Below, piece after piece: positions 8,291-16,448 of a DNA stretch of 41,776 bases. The DNA lies in NCBI GenBank assembly GCA_026225215.1, contig JAMFSI010000121.1, positions 1-41,776 on the forward strand. Direction: 5' to 3'. The notes under the pieces were generated by a model. That model saw nothing but the letters and a program-made list of their open reading frames with translations. It was not told the origin of the DNA and searched no databases. Position numbers and translations under genes: made by a program. Positions within the stretch are counted from its first letter, which is position 1, and each line of letters begins with the position of its first letter. Origin of the DNA: Sphingomonas palustris. GTDB lineage: Bacteria; Pseudomonadota; Alphaproteobacteria; Sphingomonadales; Sphingomonadaceae.

Positions 8291-8566
8291 TTATTCGTGG
8301 CGGGATTCCGGCTCGGCATGGCCAAACACTTTGGCTTCCAGTGCGGTAACCCGAATCTTCAGCGCTTCGGCTTCCTCGCGCGCTTTCACCGCCAGATCCT
8401 TGGCTGCCTCAAATTCCTCGCGGGAAATGAAATCCAGTCCCCCCATGGCTTCGCGAACATGCTCGCGCGCGCTGTCGCGCGCCTCGCGGGTCATGCCGGC
8501 CAAGGTGCCGGCAGCGCTGTTCAGCAGACGGACGAAATCGGCGATAAGGGGGTTTTCGCTTTGCAT
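8291..8566 (-). CDS. ubiK: UbiK-like accessory factor (BMFP-domain protein)
   Basis: 91 residues with the form of a BMFP/UbiK protein. It has an N-terminal amphipathic stretch (MQSENPLIADFVRLLNSAAG), a middle REARDSAREHVREAMGGLDF with the 'REEFEAAK' junction, and a C-terminal coiled coil (AREEAEALKIRVTALEAKV). UbiK binds UbiJ and phospholipid and aids aerobic ubiquinone synthesis; related proteins act as membrane fusogens in vitro. The ATG at 8566 begins the conserved part; upstream codons in the same frame show no family character. No other ubi genes are adjacent. The stretch 8202-8290 shows nothing I recognise. Confidence 0.85.
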   Translation of the reverse strand: MQSENPLIADFVRLLNSAAGTLAGMTREARDSAREHVREAMGGLDFISREEFEAAKDLAVKAREEAEALKIRVTALEAKVFGHAEPESRHE

Positions 8567-8669
8567 GGGCGCTAGATGGGCCTGCCGAAGCCGTGGTTCA
8601 AGATCAAATCTTGGGCTGTTGGGGTGAATAGCCAGTGAGCAGCGCCGGTCCGTTACAGCTACCAGGCCG

Positions 8670-9224
8670 TTACAGCTGAATGCGTACCCCGACTCCCGAA
8701 TCGAATTGCCCATCGGCATCGGGATTCAGCGATAGGATTTGCCAGTTGAGCAGCGTCGCAAACAGCGCCCAGGCCAGATAGGGCACCAGCAGCGCTGCAG
8801 CCAAAGGCCGCACCCGAGCGAACAGCACCGCGCACACCAGCACCGCCACGTCCAGCACCACCAGCAGCACCAGCGCGGCCGTGATCCGGTGCGCCGCGAA
8901 GAACAGCGGCGACCAGGCCAGGTTCAACAGCAGTTGCACCGCGAAAATGATGATCGCGGCTTTGCGCCAGCGCGCGCCCCAGGAGGTGATCACCATGGTC
9001 AGGGCCAGCCCCATCAGCACATAGAGCGCGGTCCAGACAATGCCGAAGGTGGCCGGCGGTGGATAAGCGACCGGCTTGACGAGGTCGGCAAACCAGAGGT
9101 TGCGCGGGCCGCTATTGGCGAGCGAGCCGGACAAAAATCCCAAGAGCAGAATACCCGGCACCAGCACCAGCAACCAACGCAGGAAAGCAGCACGCAATTG
9201 ACGCTGGGAAGCAAGCTCGGTCAT
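8670..9224 (-). CDS. tspO: TspO/MBR family membrane protein
   Basis: 184 residues with five predicted membrane helices, as in TspO (translocator protein/peripheral benzodiazepine receptor). Diagnostic stretch: VKPVAYPPPATFGIVWTALY with the Pro-rich turn, then LLLNLAWSPLFFAAHRITAA and PYLAWALFATLLNWQILSLN, the last being the usual C-terminal 'N..I...N' ending. In alphaproteobacteria TspO binds porphyrins and modulates photopigment and stress responses. The ATG at 9224 lies directly before a charged leader and the first helix. There is no neighbouring tetrapyrrole gene. The intergenic stretch 9225-9399 shows nothing I recognise. Confidence 0.9.
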   Translation of the reverse strand: MTELASQRQLRAAFLRWLLVLVPGILLLGFLSGSLANSGPRNLWFADLVKPVAYPPPATFGIVWTALYVLMGLALTMVITSWGARWRKAAIIIFAVQLLLNLAWSPLFFAAHRITAALVLLVVLDVAVLVCAVLFARVRPLAAALLVPYLAWALFATLLNWQILSLNPDADGQFDSGVGVRIQL

Positions 9225-9399
9225 GCGAGAAACGGTCCTGTACTGGTACGATTCGCGGGCGTCGCGCGGGGATATTGGCGTCCGACATGGCGACAAGCAA
9301 ACGGTTCGTCAGCGATTGCCTCCCGGATTGGCTCGTTACGGGGCAAATTCGCCGGAAAATCGCAAAGAGAGGTCGCTTCAGCCCCGCCGTTGACCGCGA

Positions 9400-10158
9400 T
9401 TATCCGCGGTTCGCGGCAATCAAAAACTCGACATTGCCTTCTGGGCCCGTGATCGGGCTTCCGACGATTCCCGCCACGCGCCACCCCGCTGCTACCAGCC
9501 AATCGCGCACCTCATCGCAAACCCGCGCATGCAGTGCAGGATCACGCACGACGCCGCCCTTGCCCACTTCGCCGCGACCTACTTCGAACTGGGGCTTGAT
9601 CAAGGCCACCAGCTGGCAGACCGGCGCGGCCAATCGCAGCGGCACATCCAGAACCTTGGCCAGCCCGATAAAGCTGGCATCGCACACCACCCAATTGCAT
9701 TCGGCGTCGATCAAGCTCGACGTCAGCACCCGCGCGCTGGTCTGTTCGAGCACGGTCACGCGCGGATCCTGGCGCAGCTTCCAGGCCAATTGGTTAGTGC
9801 CCGAATCGACCGCGAACACGTGGCTGGCGCCATGCGTCAACAGCACGTCGGTGAACCCACCGGTAGAACTGCCGATATCCATGGCGATGGCGCCGGCCGG
9901 ATCGAGCGCGAAATGCGCTAGCGCATGCGCCAGCTTGATGCCGCCGCGCGACACCCAGGGATGATCACGCCCGCGCACTTCAAGCTGGGCATCGGCCGCC
10001 AGACTTTGCCCCGACTTGACGATCTTGACTTCGCCGCTGAACACCAGCCCCGCCAGCACCAGCGCCTGCGCCCGCGCCCGGCTTTCCACCAGGCCGCGCT
10101 CGACCAGCAATTGATCCACCCTGATTTTACCGCCCTGCCGGGGCACGACGACGCTCAT
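9400..10158 (-). CDS. tlyA: TlyA family RNA 2'-O-methyltransferase
   Basis: 252 residues. Residues about 10-65 are an S4 RNA-binding domain (KIRVDQLLVERGLVESRARA). The rest is an FtsJ/RrmJ-like SAM-dependent methyltransferase with the motif-I glycine loop MDIGSSTGGFTDVLL, the acidic partner FAVDSGTNQL and the substrate lysine region LIKPQFEVGR. TlyA enzymes methylate cytidine 2'-OH in 16S and/or 23S rRNA, and some are annotated as hemolysins. In many bacteria tlyA follows dxs in an isoprenoid operon; here it stands alone. The ATG at 10158 precedes the S4 domain closely. Confidence 0.93.
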   Translation of the reverse strand: MSVVVPRQGGKIRVDQLLVERGLVESRARAQALVLAGLVFSGEVKIVKSGQSLAADAQLEVRGRDHPWVSRGGIKLAHALAHFALDPAGAIAMDIGSSTGGFTDVLLTHGASHVFAVDSGTNQLAWKLRQDPRVTVLEQTSARVLTSSLIDAECNWVVCDASFIGLAKVLDVPLRLAAPVCQLVALIKPQFEVGRGEVGKGGVVRDPALHARVCDEVRDWLVAAGWRVAGIVGSPITGPEGNVEFLIAANRG

Positions 10159-10246
10159 GATGTGAATTTCATCGGGAAATCAACACGGGGCAAAGACGCT
10201 CGCAACAGTTGGGGTTGTGTGGCTGCGCGCCTGATCCCATAGCACG

Positions 10247-10861
10247 GTGATGAAGGCAAATCGCCGTATCATTTCCCGATCTGCGTCGCTCGACGGCGCA
10301 GCGAGCTTTCCCCGGCGAACGCTGGTCTGGGGCGTGTTTCTGCTGCTCGGCTCTTGCGTCGGGCCGCCACAAGCGCCGGCTCCCGGCCCGGTAGTGGCCC
10401 GGCCCGTCGCAACCCTGCCACCCCGATCGCCCGCGCCGAGCGACTGGCACGATGCGCCGATAACACCCGGCGATTGGCAATGGAGCCGTGAAGGGGCCAG
10501 GAGCATTGCCCGGTTCGGCGCCCCGCAACAGGCAGCGTTGCTCAGCCTGACCTGTAATCCCGGAACCGGCACGATCACTCTCGCCCGTTTTGGCACCCGT
10601 CCTGGCACCAATTCTGGCGATTCCTCCGGTCAGGCGAATGCCAGGGCGACGATCTCGATCTATACCACATCGCTTTCACGCTCACTGGCGACTCAGCCGG
10701 CTTCCGAAGGTGCTGTCGTTGCCGCGTTGGCAGGGCACGACCCGTTACTGGATGCGATGGCTTATTCGCGCGGTCGGTTTGCGGTCAACGTGGCCGGGCA
10801 GGCGGCGTTGTACGTGCCCAACTGGCCCGAAGTCAGCCGGGTTATCGAGGACTGTCGCTGA
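10247..10861 (+). CDS. Predicted lipoprotein, function unknown
   Basis: About 204 residues. After a basic leader a hydrophobic segment ends in the lipobox VFLLLGSC, with the lipidated Cys at about residue 37, followed by a Pro/Ala-rich linker (PPQAPAPGPVVARPVATLPP). The C-terminal domain has short beta-like segments and ends YSRGRFAVNVAGQAALYVPN...VSRVIEDCR, an ending I associate with a conserved exported protein of sphingomonads without known function. The start is uncertain: GTG at 10247 or the adjacent ATG at 10250, with no strong ribosome site. A hairpin at 10868-10891 follows the stop. Confidence 0.75.
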   Translation: MMKANRRIISRSASLDGAASFPRRTLVWGVFLLLGSCVGPPQAPAPGPVVARPVATLPPRSPAPSDWHDAPITPGDWQWSREGARSIARFGAPQQAALLSLTCNPGTGTITLARFGTRPGTNSGDSSGQANARATISIYTTSLSRSLATQPASEGAVVAALAGHDPLLDAMAYSRGRFAVNVAGQAALYVPNWPEVSRVIEDCR

Positions 10862-10867
10862 GTGAAG

Positions 10868-10891
10868 CGGGCTGCGCTGAATCGCGGCCCG
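10868..10891 (+). terminator. Hairpin after the lipoprotein gene
   Basis: CGGGCTGCG at 10868-10876 pairs with CGCGGCCCG at 10883-10891 (nine pairs, one G-T wobble) around a six-base loop. AATTGTTG follows. It begins six bases after the lipoprotein stop and is a plausible intrinsic terminator. Confidence 0.6.
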
Positions 10892-10930
10892 AATTGTTGA
10901 TACTGACGGCAAAATAATTTCACGCAAGTC

Positions 10931-10958
10931 TTGTTGTGCACTGCGGAATCGCTAAATT
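10931..10958 (+). promoter_or_regulatory. Candidate sigma-70-type promoter for a small transcript
   Basis: TTGTTG at 10931-10936 and TAAATT at 10953-10958 are separated by 16 bases, a fair match to -35 and -10 elements. Transcription would begin near 10965 and read the small ORF at 11049-11105 into the hairpin at 11164-11197, giving a transcript of roughly 235 nt. This is inferred from motif match alone. Confidence 0.4.
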
Positions 10959-11048
10959 CACACACAAGGTCGGCAGGCCAGAGCGCCAACCGGCCCCACC
11001 CGCGAAAACGGGAAACTTTGGCTCAACAGCGCGAAAGGAGGTGATCCG

Positions 11049-11105
11049 ATGTCTCATGGTTCAGCAGAGAGGTCGGCAATCCGCTACGCGGAGCATTATC
11101 GCTAA
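11049..11105 (+). CDS. 18-residue small ORF behind an extended Shine-Dalgarno sequence
   Basis: The 15 bases GAAAGGAGGTGATCC at 11033-11047 are fully complementary to the expected 3' tail of 16S rRNA (GGATCACCTCCTTTC). An ATG follows at 11049, seven bases after GGAGG, opening an 18-codon frame (MSHGSAERSAIRYAEHYR) closed by TAA. The ORF is followed by two hairpins. It lies alone in a 460-base gap before ilvE. It is not rich in Ile, Leu or Val, so it is not an obvious attenuator peptide. It could be a real microprotein, or the near-perfect SD could itself be the functional element, for example a ribosome-binding RNA. I do not recognise it with certainty. Confidence 0.55.
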   Translation: MSHGSAERSAIRYAEHYR

Positions 11106-11135
11106 AGCATTTTCTTAAGCGATAGAGGCTTCGTA

Positions 11136-11197
11136 AGCGGCACTTTCCGGCCGCTGACCATGCGAAGGGCCGTTCCCGGAACCGGGGGCGGCCCTTC
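11136..11197 (+). terminator. Twin hairpins ending the small transcript
   Basis: A first stem AGCGGC (11136-11141)/GCCGCT (11150-11155) is followed by a stronger one, GAAGGGCCG (11164-11172)/CGGCCCTTC (11189-11197). The second has further CCC/GGG pairing inside and TCATTTGT after it. The second hairpin resembles an intrinsic terminator, though its T tract is weak. It separates the small-ORF transcript from ilvE. Confidence 0.6.
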
Positions 11198-11321
11198 TCA
11201 TTTGTGGAATCTGCGCTAAATACAGCCAACCCGCGCTAGCGGCCTATTCATTTATTGCTGATGTCTTGCATTAAACGTAATTTTCGTTCACATGCGACCC
11301 ATCCAGTTGGGAGCCCCTGCC

Positions 11322-12422
11322 ATGGCGAACCTCGCCGAAACCGAATTTGCCTTGACGCCCCTGCCCCATCCTACCCCTACTCCGGCGGATGTGCGCGAGC
11401 AGATATTGCAAGCACCCGGCTTCGGCAGTCATTTCTCCGATCACATGGTCAGTATCGACTGGAGCGAAGAGCGGGGCTGGCACAATGCCACGATCGGCCC
11501 GCGTGGCCCGATCCCCCTCGATCCGGCCGCGGCGGTGCTGCATTACGCGCAGGAAATCTTCGAAGGGCTGAAGGCTTACCAGCAAGCCGACGGCGGCATC
11601 GCCCTGTTTCGCCCCGAAGCCAACGCCGCACGCTTCAACACCTCGGCCCGGCGCCTGGCCATGCCCGAACTGCCCGAACACATCTTCGTCGAAGCGATTC
11701 GCGAACTGGTGCGCGCCGATCGCGACTGGTTGCCGACGGTCGAGGGCGGCTCGCTGTATCTGCGCCCCTTCATGATCGCCACCGAGGCGTTCCTCGGGGT
11801 GCGCCCGGCCAAGCAGTATAAATTCCTCGTCATTGCTTCGCCCGCCGGCAATTATTTCAAATCCGGCGCGCCGGCGGTGTCGATCTGGGTCAGCCAATAT
11901 ACCCGCGCCGCGCCCGGTGGCACCGGCGAAGCCAAATGCGGCGGCAATTATGCCGCCAGCCTCGTCCCCCAGGCCGAAGCCATTGCGCGCGGCCACGACC
12001 AGGTCGTGTTTCTCGATGCCGCCGAGCACAAGTGGATCGAAGAACTCGGCGGCATGAACCTCTATTTCGTGTTCCGCGACGGCACCCTGCTCACCCCGGC
12101 CTTGAGCGGCACGATCCTGCGCGGTATCACCCGCGACAGCATCCTGACCCTGGCCCGCGAGCAAGGGCTGACGGTGCGCGAGGACCGCTATTCGATCGAT
12201 CAATGGCGCGCCGATGCCGAGAGCGGCGAACTGGTCGAGACCTTCGCCTGCGGCACGGCGGCGGTGGTGACGGCAGTCGGCAAGGTCTGCGGCCATGGCG
12301 CAGACTTCACCATCGGCTCGGGCGGCCCCGGCCAATTGACCAGCCGGCTCAAGGACAGCCTCGTCGCGATACAGCGCGGGTCGGCGCCGGATGTGCATGG
12401 CTGGATAGAGCGGATCGATTGA
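11322..12422 (+). CDS. ilvE: Branched-chain amino acid aminotransferase
   Basis: 366 residues, fold-type IV PLP transaminase for the last step of Leu, Ile and Val synthesis. Seen: HYAQEIFEGLKAYQQADGGI (75-94), the phosphate-cup Arg region FRPEANAARFN, LYLRPFMIA, the Schiff-base Lys K205 in GTGEAKCGGNYAAS, EELGGMNLYFVF, and ETFACGTAAVVTAVG near the end. The length (about 360) matches the BCAT2-like subgroup. ATG at 11322 is chosen over the one at 11292 because GGGAG at 11309-11313 gives the right eight-base spacing and the family N-terminus fits. It stands alone, downstream of a terminator-like hairpin. Confidence 0.96.
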   Translation: MANLAETEFALTPLPHPTPTPADVREQILQAPGFGSHFSDHMVSIDWSEERGWHNATIGPRGPIPLDPAAAVLHYAQEIFEGLKAYQQADGGIALFRPEANAARFNTSARRLAMPELPEHIFVEAIRELVRADRDWLPTVEGGSLYLRPFMIATEAFLGVRPAKQYKFLVIASPAGNYFKSGAPAVSIWVSQYTRAAPGGTGEAKCGGNYAASLVPQAEAIARGHDQVVFLDAAEHKWIEELGGMNLYFVFRDGTLLTPALSGTILRGITRDSILTLAREQGLTVREDRYSIDQWRADAESGELVETFACGTAAVVTAVGKVCGHGADFTIGSGGPGQLTSRLKDSLVAIQRGSAPDVHGWIERID

Positions 12423-12544
12423 CGCGTCGATCAAGGACAGGCTCAAGGACAGGCTTGGGGGCCAGCGGCCCGAAATTCATCCGTTTTGACTTCGATTTCG
12501 CTGGACCGCCGGGCTCCGGCCAAAGGATAGCGACGCATCGTGTC

Positions 12545-13150
12545 ATGAATAGCATCGCAATGCTCACGGGAGTGCTGCCGTTCGCAGTCGCCATGTCGTT
12601 CACGCCCGGGCCGAACAATCTCATGCTGGCCAGCGCCGGCGCGCGGTTCGGCTTTGGGCAAACCTGGCGGCACCAGTTGGGCATTGTTGTTGGCTTTGCG
12701 GTCATGATGATTGGCGTCGGTTTTGGGATCGCGGCGCTGATTTCATCGGTGCCCGCGCTTTACACCGTCATGAAAATCGCCAGCATGGTGTATATCCTAT
12801 ATCTCGCCTGGAAGACCGGAAGCTCGTCTTCAGCCATGTCGGAACCGGGTGCGGGCCGTCCGATGGGCTTTCTCGCTGCAGCGGGCTTCCAATGGATCAA
12901 TCCCAAGGCGTGGATCATGACCGTGACGGCGATGACGACTTACACCACGCCCAGGCACGACCAGATTTTGCAGATCCTGCTGCTGAGCCTGGTATTCGCG
13001 ACGGTCGGCGCGGCGAGCAGTTCCACCTGGGTTTTCGCCGGCCAGTTGATCCGCCGCTACCTCACATCGCTGCGTCATCGCGTGATCTTCAACTGGACGA
13101 TGGCGGCACTGCTCGTCGTCTCGATCATTCCGGCGCTGTTCGAGCGTTAG
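12545..13150 (+). CDS. LysE/RhtB family amino acid exporter
   Basis: 201 residues with about six membrane helices. The N-terminal signature SFTPGPNNLMLASAGARFGF is the classic LysE/RhtB 'PGP' motif, and GFQWINPKAWIMTVTAM is the conserved central NPK region. Members export amino acids or related metabolites by proton antiport. The ATG at 12545 immediately precedes the first helix. It lies 122 bases after ilvE on the same strand, so an amino acid overflow role is attractive, but the substrate is not visible in the sequence. Confidence 0.92.
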   Translation: MNSIAMLTGVLPFAVAMSFTPGPNNLMLASAGARFGFGQTWRHQLGIVVGFAVMMIGVGFGIAALISSVPALYTVMKIASMVYILYLAWKTGSSSSAMSEPGAGRPMGFLAAAGFQWINPKAWIMTVTAMTTYTTPRHDQILQILLLSLVFATVGAASSSTWVFAGQLIRRYLTSLRHRVIFNWTMAALLVVSIIPALFER

Positions 13151-13184
13151 CTTGAGCCCGAAGCTCGGGAAATTGCTCCGCCCG

Positions 13185-13781
13185 TCAATACTCACCCTCT
13201 GCGACCGTATTGAACTGCGGATGGATTTCCTTCCAGCGATACATCCACTCCATCCCTTCGCGCCCACGTTCGAGATCATCGTCGCGCGGGCGTAGGGCGG
13301 CGGCGGCGGCTTGCGCCACCCCGGTCAGGACGGTCCGGTTCCAGCCGACCTCTTCCACTTCCTGCGCCAGTTCCGGCTCGCCGGCGCGGCGGAGCAGTAT
13401 CGGCAGGCGGTCGCGCAGGGCGGCGATCACCCAGGGCAGCATCGGCCCGTTAGCGTCGGGATCGTAGCCCCACAGGATATTATGCTGATGGGCGTTCAGG
13501 ATATAATGATAGTGGAGCACCCGGCCAAACAAGTCGAAACGGACATATTCCTCGCTACGCGCGGCATTGAAGACATGGATGCTGGGGCCGCGCACCATGA
13601 CATGCTGATCGCCCAGCGCCCGGGCTTCCACGGCGATGGAGATCGGGCCGGCATCGAACCATTGGCAATGCCGCTCGATCGGCGGAATCAGCATGAATTT
13701 GTGGTATTGGCCGCGAATGGTTTCAACGGTGCCGTTACCCATGTTTTTGGGCAGCGGTGCTGTCTTGGTGGACTCGCCCAT
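13185..13781 (-). CDS. Conserved hypothetical protein
   Basis: 198 residues, soluble, no signal peptide or membrane segment. I do not recognise the family with confidence. Notable are an aromatic/His-rich N-terminal half (YHKFMLIPPIERHCQWFDAG, GRVLHYHYILNAHQHNILWG), a middle helical stretch WVIAALRDRLPILLRRAGEP and a C-terminus with GMEWMYRWKEIHPQFN. The ATG at 13781 has GGGAG seven bases upstream. It converges on the LysE gene and diverges from yghU. A non-heme metal or small-ligand binding role is possible given the clustered His, but this is speculation. Confidence 0.7.
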   Translation of the reverse strand: MGESTKTAPLPKNMGNGTVETIRGQYHKFMLIPPIERHCQWFDAGPISIAVEARALGDQHVMVRGPSIHVFNAARSEEYVRFDLFGRVLHYHYILNAHQHNILWGYDPDANGPMLPWVIAALRDRLPILLRRAGEPELAQEVEEVGWNRTVLTGVAQAAAAALRPRDDDLERGREGMEWMYRWKEIHPQFNTVAEGEY

Positions 13782-14088
13782 GTGGGATCTCCCATTTCGA
13801 ATCTTTGTTCGCCTATTGCATGCCCATTTGCTGCCTCTGTCAACGGTGCTCGTTAGCGATGCCTGGCATGGGGCAAGTTATGCTGGGCTTGCCCTTCGCC
13901 TCTCCGCACCATAGTCTACAAAAATACTGGAGTTTATCTGCGGTGGCTGGAGGTGCCTTTCGTCCCTAAGTCTGGAATGGGAGCGACGGCATTTTACTGC
14001 AATTGATCTTCCCATCGCGGCACCCCATCTAACCGCCTCATCCGCTGTTTTGGCTTCCCTCATTCCGATCCCGCATAAAGGAACCAGC
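13782..14088. other. Intergenic region between divergent genes
   Basis: About 307 bases separate the divergent starts of the unknown protein and yghU. It holds a good ribosome site for yghU (AAAGGA at 14077-14082, six bases from the ATG) and must contain promoters for both genes. I see no convincing operator palindrome, repeat or small ORF in it. Confidence 0.5.
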
Positions 14089-14943
14089 ATGTCTCAGGAA
14101 TACACCCCGCCCCCGGTCTGGACCTGGGATGCGCCCAGCGGCGGCGCCTTTGCCAACATCAACCGCCCCATCGCCGGCGCCACGCACGAGCTGGAACTGC
14201 CCGTCGGCGAGCATCCGTTCCAACTTTATTCGCTCGCCACCCCGAATGGCCAGAAGGCCGGCATCCTGTTCGAGGAACTGCTCGCCGCCGGTCACGCCGC
14301 TGCCGAATACGACGCCTGGACCATCAATATCGGCGAAGGCCAGCAATTTTCCAGCGGCTTCGTCGCAGTCAATCCCAATTCGAAAATCCCGGCACTGCTC
14401 GATCGCAGCGGCGCGCAGCCGATCCGCGTGTTCGAATCGGGGGCCATCCTGCTGCATCTGGCGGAAAAATTCGGCGCCTTCATTCCGACCACCCCGAGCG
14501 GTCGTGCCGAATGCCTGAGCTGGCTGTTCTGGCAGATGGGCAGCGCACCCTTCATCGGCGGCGGCTTCGGTCATTTCTATGCTTATGCGCCGATCAAGAT
14601 CGAATATGCCATCAACCGCTATGCCATGGAGACGAAGCGCTTGTTCGATGTCGCCGATCGCCGGCTCGCGGAAAGCCGCTTCCTCGCGGGCGACGACTAT
14701 TCGATCGCCGACATCGCCACCTTCACCTGGCTCAGCGGGCTTTATCGCGGCGATGCTTACGGCGAAGCGCGCCAATTTCTCTCGTTGCAGGAATATCAGC
14801 ATGTCGGCCGCTGGATCGCCGAGATCGATGCGCGTCCCGCCGTCAAACGCGGGCGGCTGGTCAACGCCCGCAATGGCTTGCTCGAGCGCCACAGCGCCGC
14901 CGATTTCGACACGCTGGCGCAGGAAGCCGCCAGTGTTGGGTAA
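14089..14943 (+). CDS. yghU: YghU-like glutathione S-transferase / disulfide-bond oxidoreductase
   Basis: 284 residues, the length of the YghU/YfcG Nu-class proteins. The N-terminal extension (YTPPPVWTWDAPSGGAFANI NRP) is typical of YghU. It precedes a thioredoxin-like domain with LYSLATPNGQKAGILFEE and NPNSKIPALLD, and an all-alpha domain with FLAGDDYSIADIATFTW. The family binds two glutathiones and reduces disulfides or organic peroxides. The start at 14089 has AAAGGA six bases upstream. The esterase follows after only 28 bases on the same strand, so the pair is probably one transcript, perhaps for detoxification (inference). Confidence 0.93.
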   Translation: MSQEYTPPPVWTWDAPSGGAFANINRPIAGATHELELPVGEHPFQLYSLATPNGQKAGILFEELLAAGHAAAEYDAWTINIGEGQQFSSGFVAVNPNSKIPALLDRSGAQPIRVFESGAILLHLAEKFGAFIPTTPSGRAECLSWLFWQMGSAPFIGGGFGHFYAYAPIKIEYAINRYAMETKRLFDVADRRLAESRFLAGDDYSIADIATFTWLSGLYRGDAYGEARQFLSLQEYQHVGRWIAEIDARPAVKRGRLVNARNGLLERHSAADFDTLAQEAASVG

Positions 14944-14971
14944 ATAGCATATAAATCGAACAATCAGGGAG

Positions 14972-15964
14972 ATGGTGGTGGCCGACACGGAGCAAACAGA
15001 CGGCATTCTGCTGTCCGAGCGGTTCATCCCCACTCCCACCACGATCAGCCCGGAGGCGCGGGCGTTTCTGGCCAATCCGATGTTCAAAAATGCCGCCGCC
15101 TCGCCCGCGCAAGACGATATCGCCGGGTGGAAGCGCTATATCGAAGCCATGGAGCGCGGCTTGACCATGGCGATGCAGTCCCGCGCTTCGCTATATCCCG
15201 GCGATGTTGCGAAACATCACTTGTCGGCTTGCACATTATACGAGATTACTCCGCATAATCTGCGCGCCGGCTATGAAGATCGCGCGGTGCTCAACCTCCA
15301 TGGCGGCGCTTTCATCGTCGGTGGCGGCGAAGCAGCGGCGCTGGCGGCGTTGCAACTGGCCGGACTGACCGGGCTGCGCTGCTATTCGCTCGATTACCGG
15401 ATGCCGCCCGACCATCCCTTTTCTGCGGCGGTCGATGATTCGGTCGAAGCGCTGCGCTTCGTGCTCGGCCGGCATCGCCCTCAGCATGTTGCGGTCCATG
15501 GCGGCTCGGCGGGCGCCAATCTCGTCCCCGCCGCCGTAGTCGTCGCCCGCGACGCCGGGCTGCCGCTACCGGCTGCGTGTATCCTGCATTCCCCCGCCAG
15601 CGACCTCACCGAGGCCGGTGACAGCTTCCACACCAATGATCAGCTCGATGTCATGTTGGGCGGCGGCGATGGCGGGGCGATGCAGCTTTACGCCGCCGGT
15701 CACGACCTCACCGACCCGCGCTTGTCACCGATCTTCGCCGACTACACCCCCGGCTTTCCACCGACGATCCTGACCTCCGGCACGCGCGACCTGCTGCTGT
15801 CGAATACGGTGCTGCTGCATCGAAAATTGCGCCGCGCGGGCATCACCGCCGAATTGCATATCTGGGAAGCAATGTGCCACGGCCTCGCCCATGACGCGCC
15901 AGAAGCCCAGGAATTGCTGGGCGAGCAAGTTCAGTTCATCCACAAACATCTGGGCGTTTCCTGA
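14972..15964 (+). CDS. Alpha/beta hydrolase, HSL-type esterase
   Basis: 330 residues from ATG 14972. Hormone-sensitive-lipase family features: oxyanion motif H110-G-G-A-F, nucleophile S179 in GGSAGAN, acid D273 in SGTRDLLL and H303 in MCHGLAHD. The N-terminal helical cap (about 30-75) is also typical. It should hydrolyse short-chain esters or lactones of unknown identity. Start choice: AGGGAG at 14966-14971 touches ATG 14972 directly, while GTG at 14978 lies at proper spacing, so translation may begin at 14978, shortening the protein by two residues. It follows yghU by 28 bases. Confidence 0.92.
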   Translation: MVVADTEQTDGILLSERFIPTPTTISPEARAFLANPMFKNAAASPAQDDIAGWKRYIEAMERGLTMAMQSRASLYPGDVAKHHLSACTLYEITPHNLRAGYEDRAVLNLHGGAFIVGGGEAAALAALQLAGLTGLRCYSLDYRMPPDHPFSAAVDDSVEALRFVLGRHRPQHVAVHGGSAGANLVPAAVVVARDAGLPLPAACILHSPASDLTEAGDSFHTNDQLDVMLGGGDGGAMQLYAAGHDLTDPRLSPIFADYTPGFPPTILTSGTRDLLLSNTVLLHRKLRRAGITAELHIWEAMCHGLAHDAPEAQELLGEQVQFIHKHLGVS

Positions 15965-16063
15965 CCGGCAGCATGTTCACAAGCCGCTGCCCCCTTCCCT
16001 TAACGCGCCGGCTCGTCTAAGCGCGCTCGAAATCGCTCAAGCGCAGCAGCGCGACAAGGCTAT

Positions 16064-16138
16064 TGGGGCGTCGCCAAGTGGTAAGGCACCGGCTTTTGAT
16101 GCCGGCATTCGGAGGTTCGAATCCTCCCGCCCCAGCCA
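16064..16138 (+). tRNA. tRNA-Gln (anticodon TTG)
   Basis: A complete cloverleaf of 75 bases including the encoded CCA. The acceptor stem is TGGGGCG/CGCCCCA, followed by the D arm with AAGTGGTAA, anticodon stem CCGGC/GCCGG around TTTTGAT (anticodon TTG), and T arm GGAGG-TTCGAAT-CCTCC. The 3' end abuts the accessory segment carrying the phosphate-uptake genes. A decayed copy of the same 3' half lies about 3 kb downstream at 19061-19119. Confidence 0.97.
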
Positions 16139-16327
16139 ACCGAGTCACATGGCTTCGGTTTCAGCACAGCGACTTATGGTAGACTCCTTCGACTTGCGGT
16201 TAGATGCAGCAAGCCTCGATTGGATCGGCCCGGGGGCCAGGACCAAATCCTTGTGCGTCACCCTGGAGCGGCGCCCGCTCTGACCGTGCGACGTTATGAT
16301 TGCTGCGACAGTGTCACAAGCAGCCAT

Positions 16328-16345
16328 AAGTCATCACCCTGTCAC
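16328..16345 (+). promoter_or_regulatory. PHO-box-like site (PhoB target)
   Basis: AAGTCAT (16328-16334), four bases, then CTGTCAC (16339-16345): two 7-mers with 11-base periodicity. The known consensus is CTGTCAT-N4-CTGTCAT; the halves match at 5/7 and 6/7 positions. Further TGTCAC- and GCCAT-like repeats lie just upstream (16312-16326). It sits about 100 bases before a PHS-type permease and a PstS homologue, which makes PhoB control likely. The gene-free stretch 16139-16448 shows no other feature I can support. Confidence 0.65.
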
Positions 16346-16448
16346 GCAAAATTTCAACGATGCACCGCGAGGGCCGGCTAGGTTGACCTTCCGTTTGACC
16401 GGTAACCGATTGACCGGGCTTGCTATTTTTAGCCCAGCAATCATTGCA

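Noticed and set aside
11049..11105. Branched-chain attenuator peptide for ilvE
   Set aside because: The 18 codons include one Ile and no Leu or Val run, and the hairpins do not offer an obvious alternative fold overlapping the ORF.
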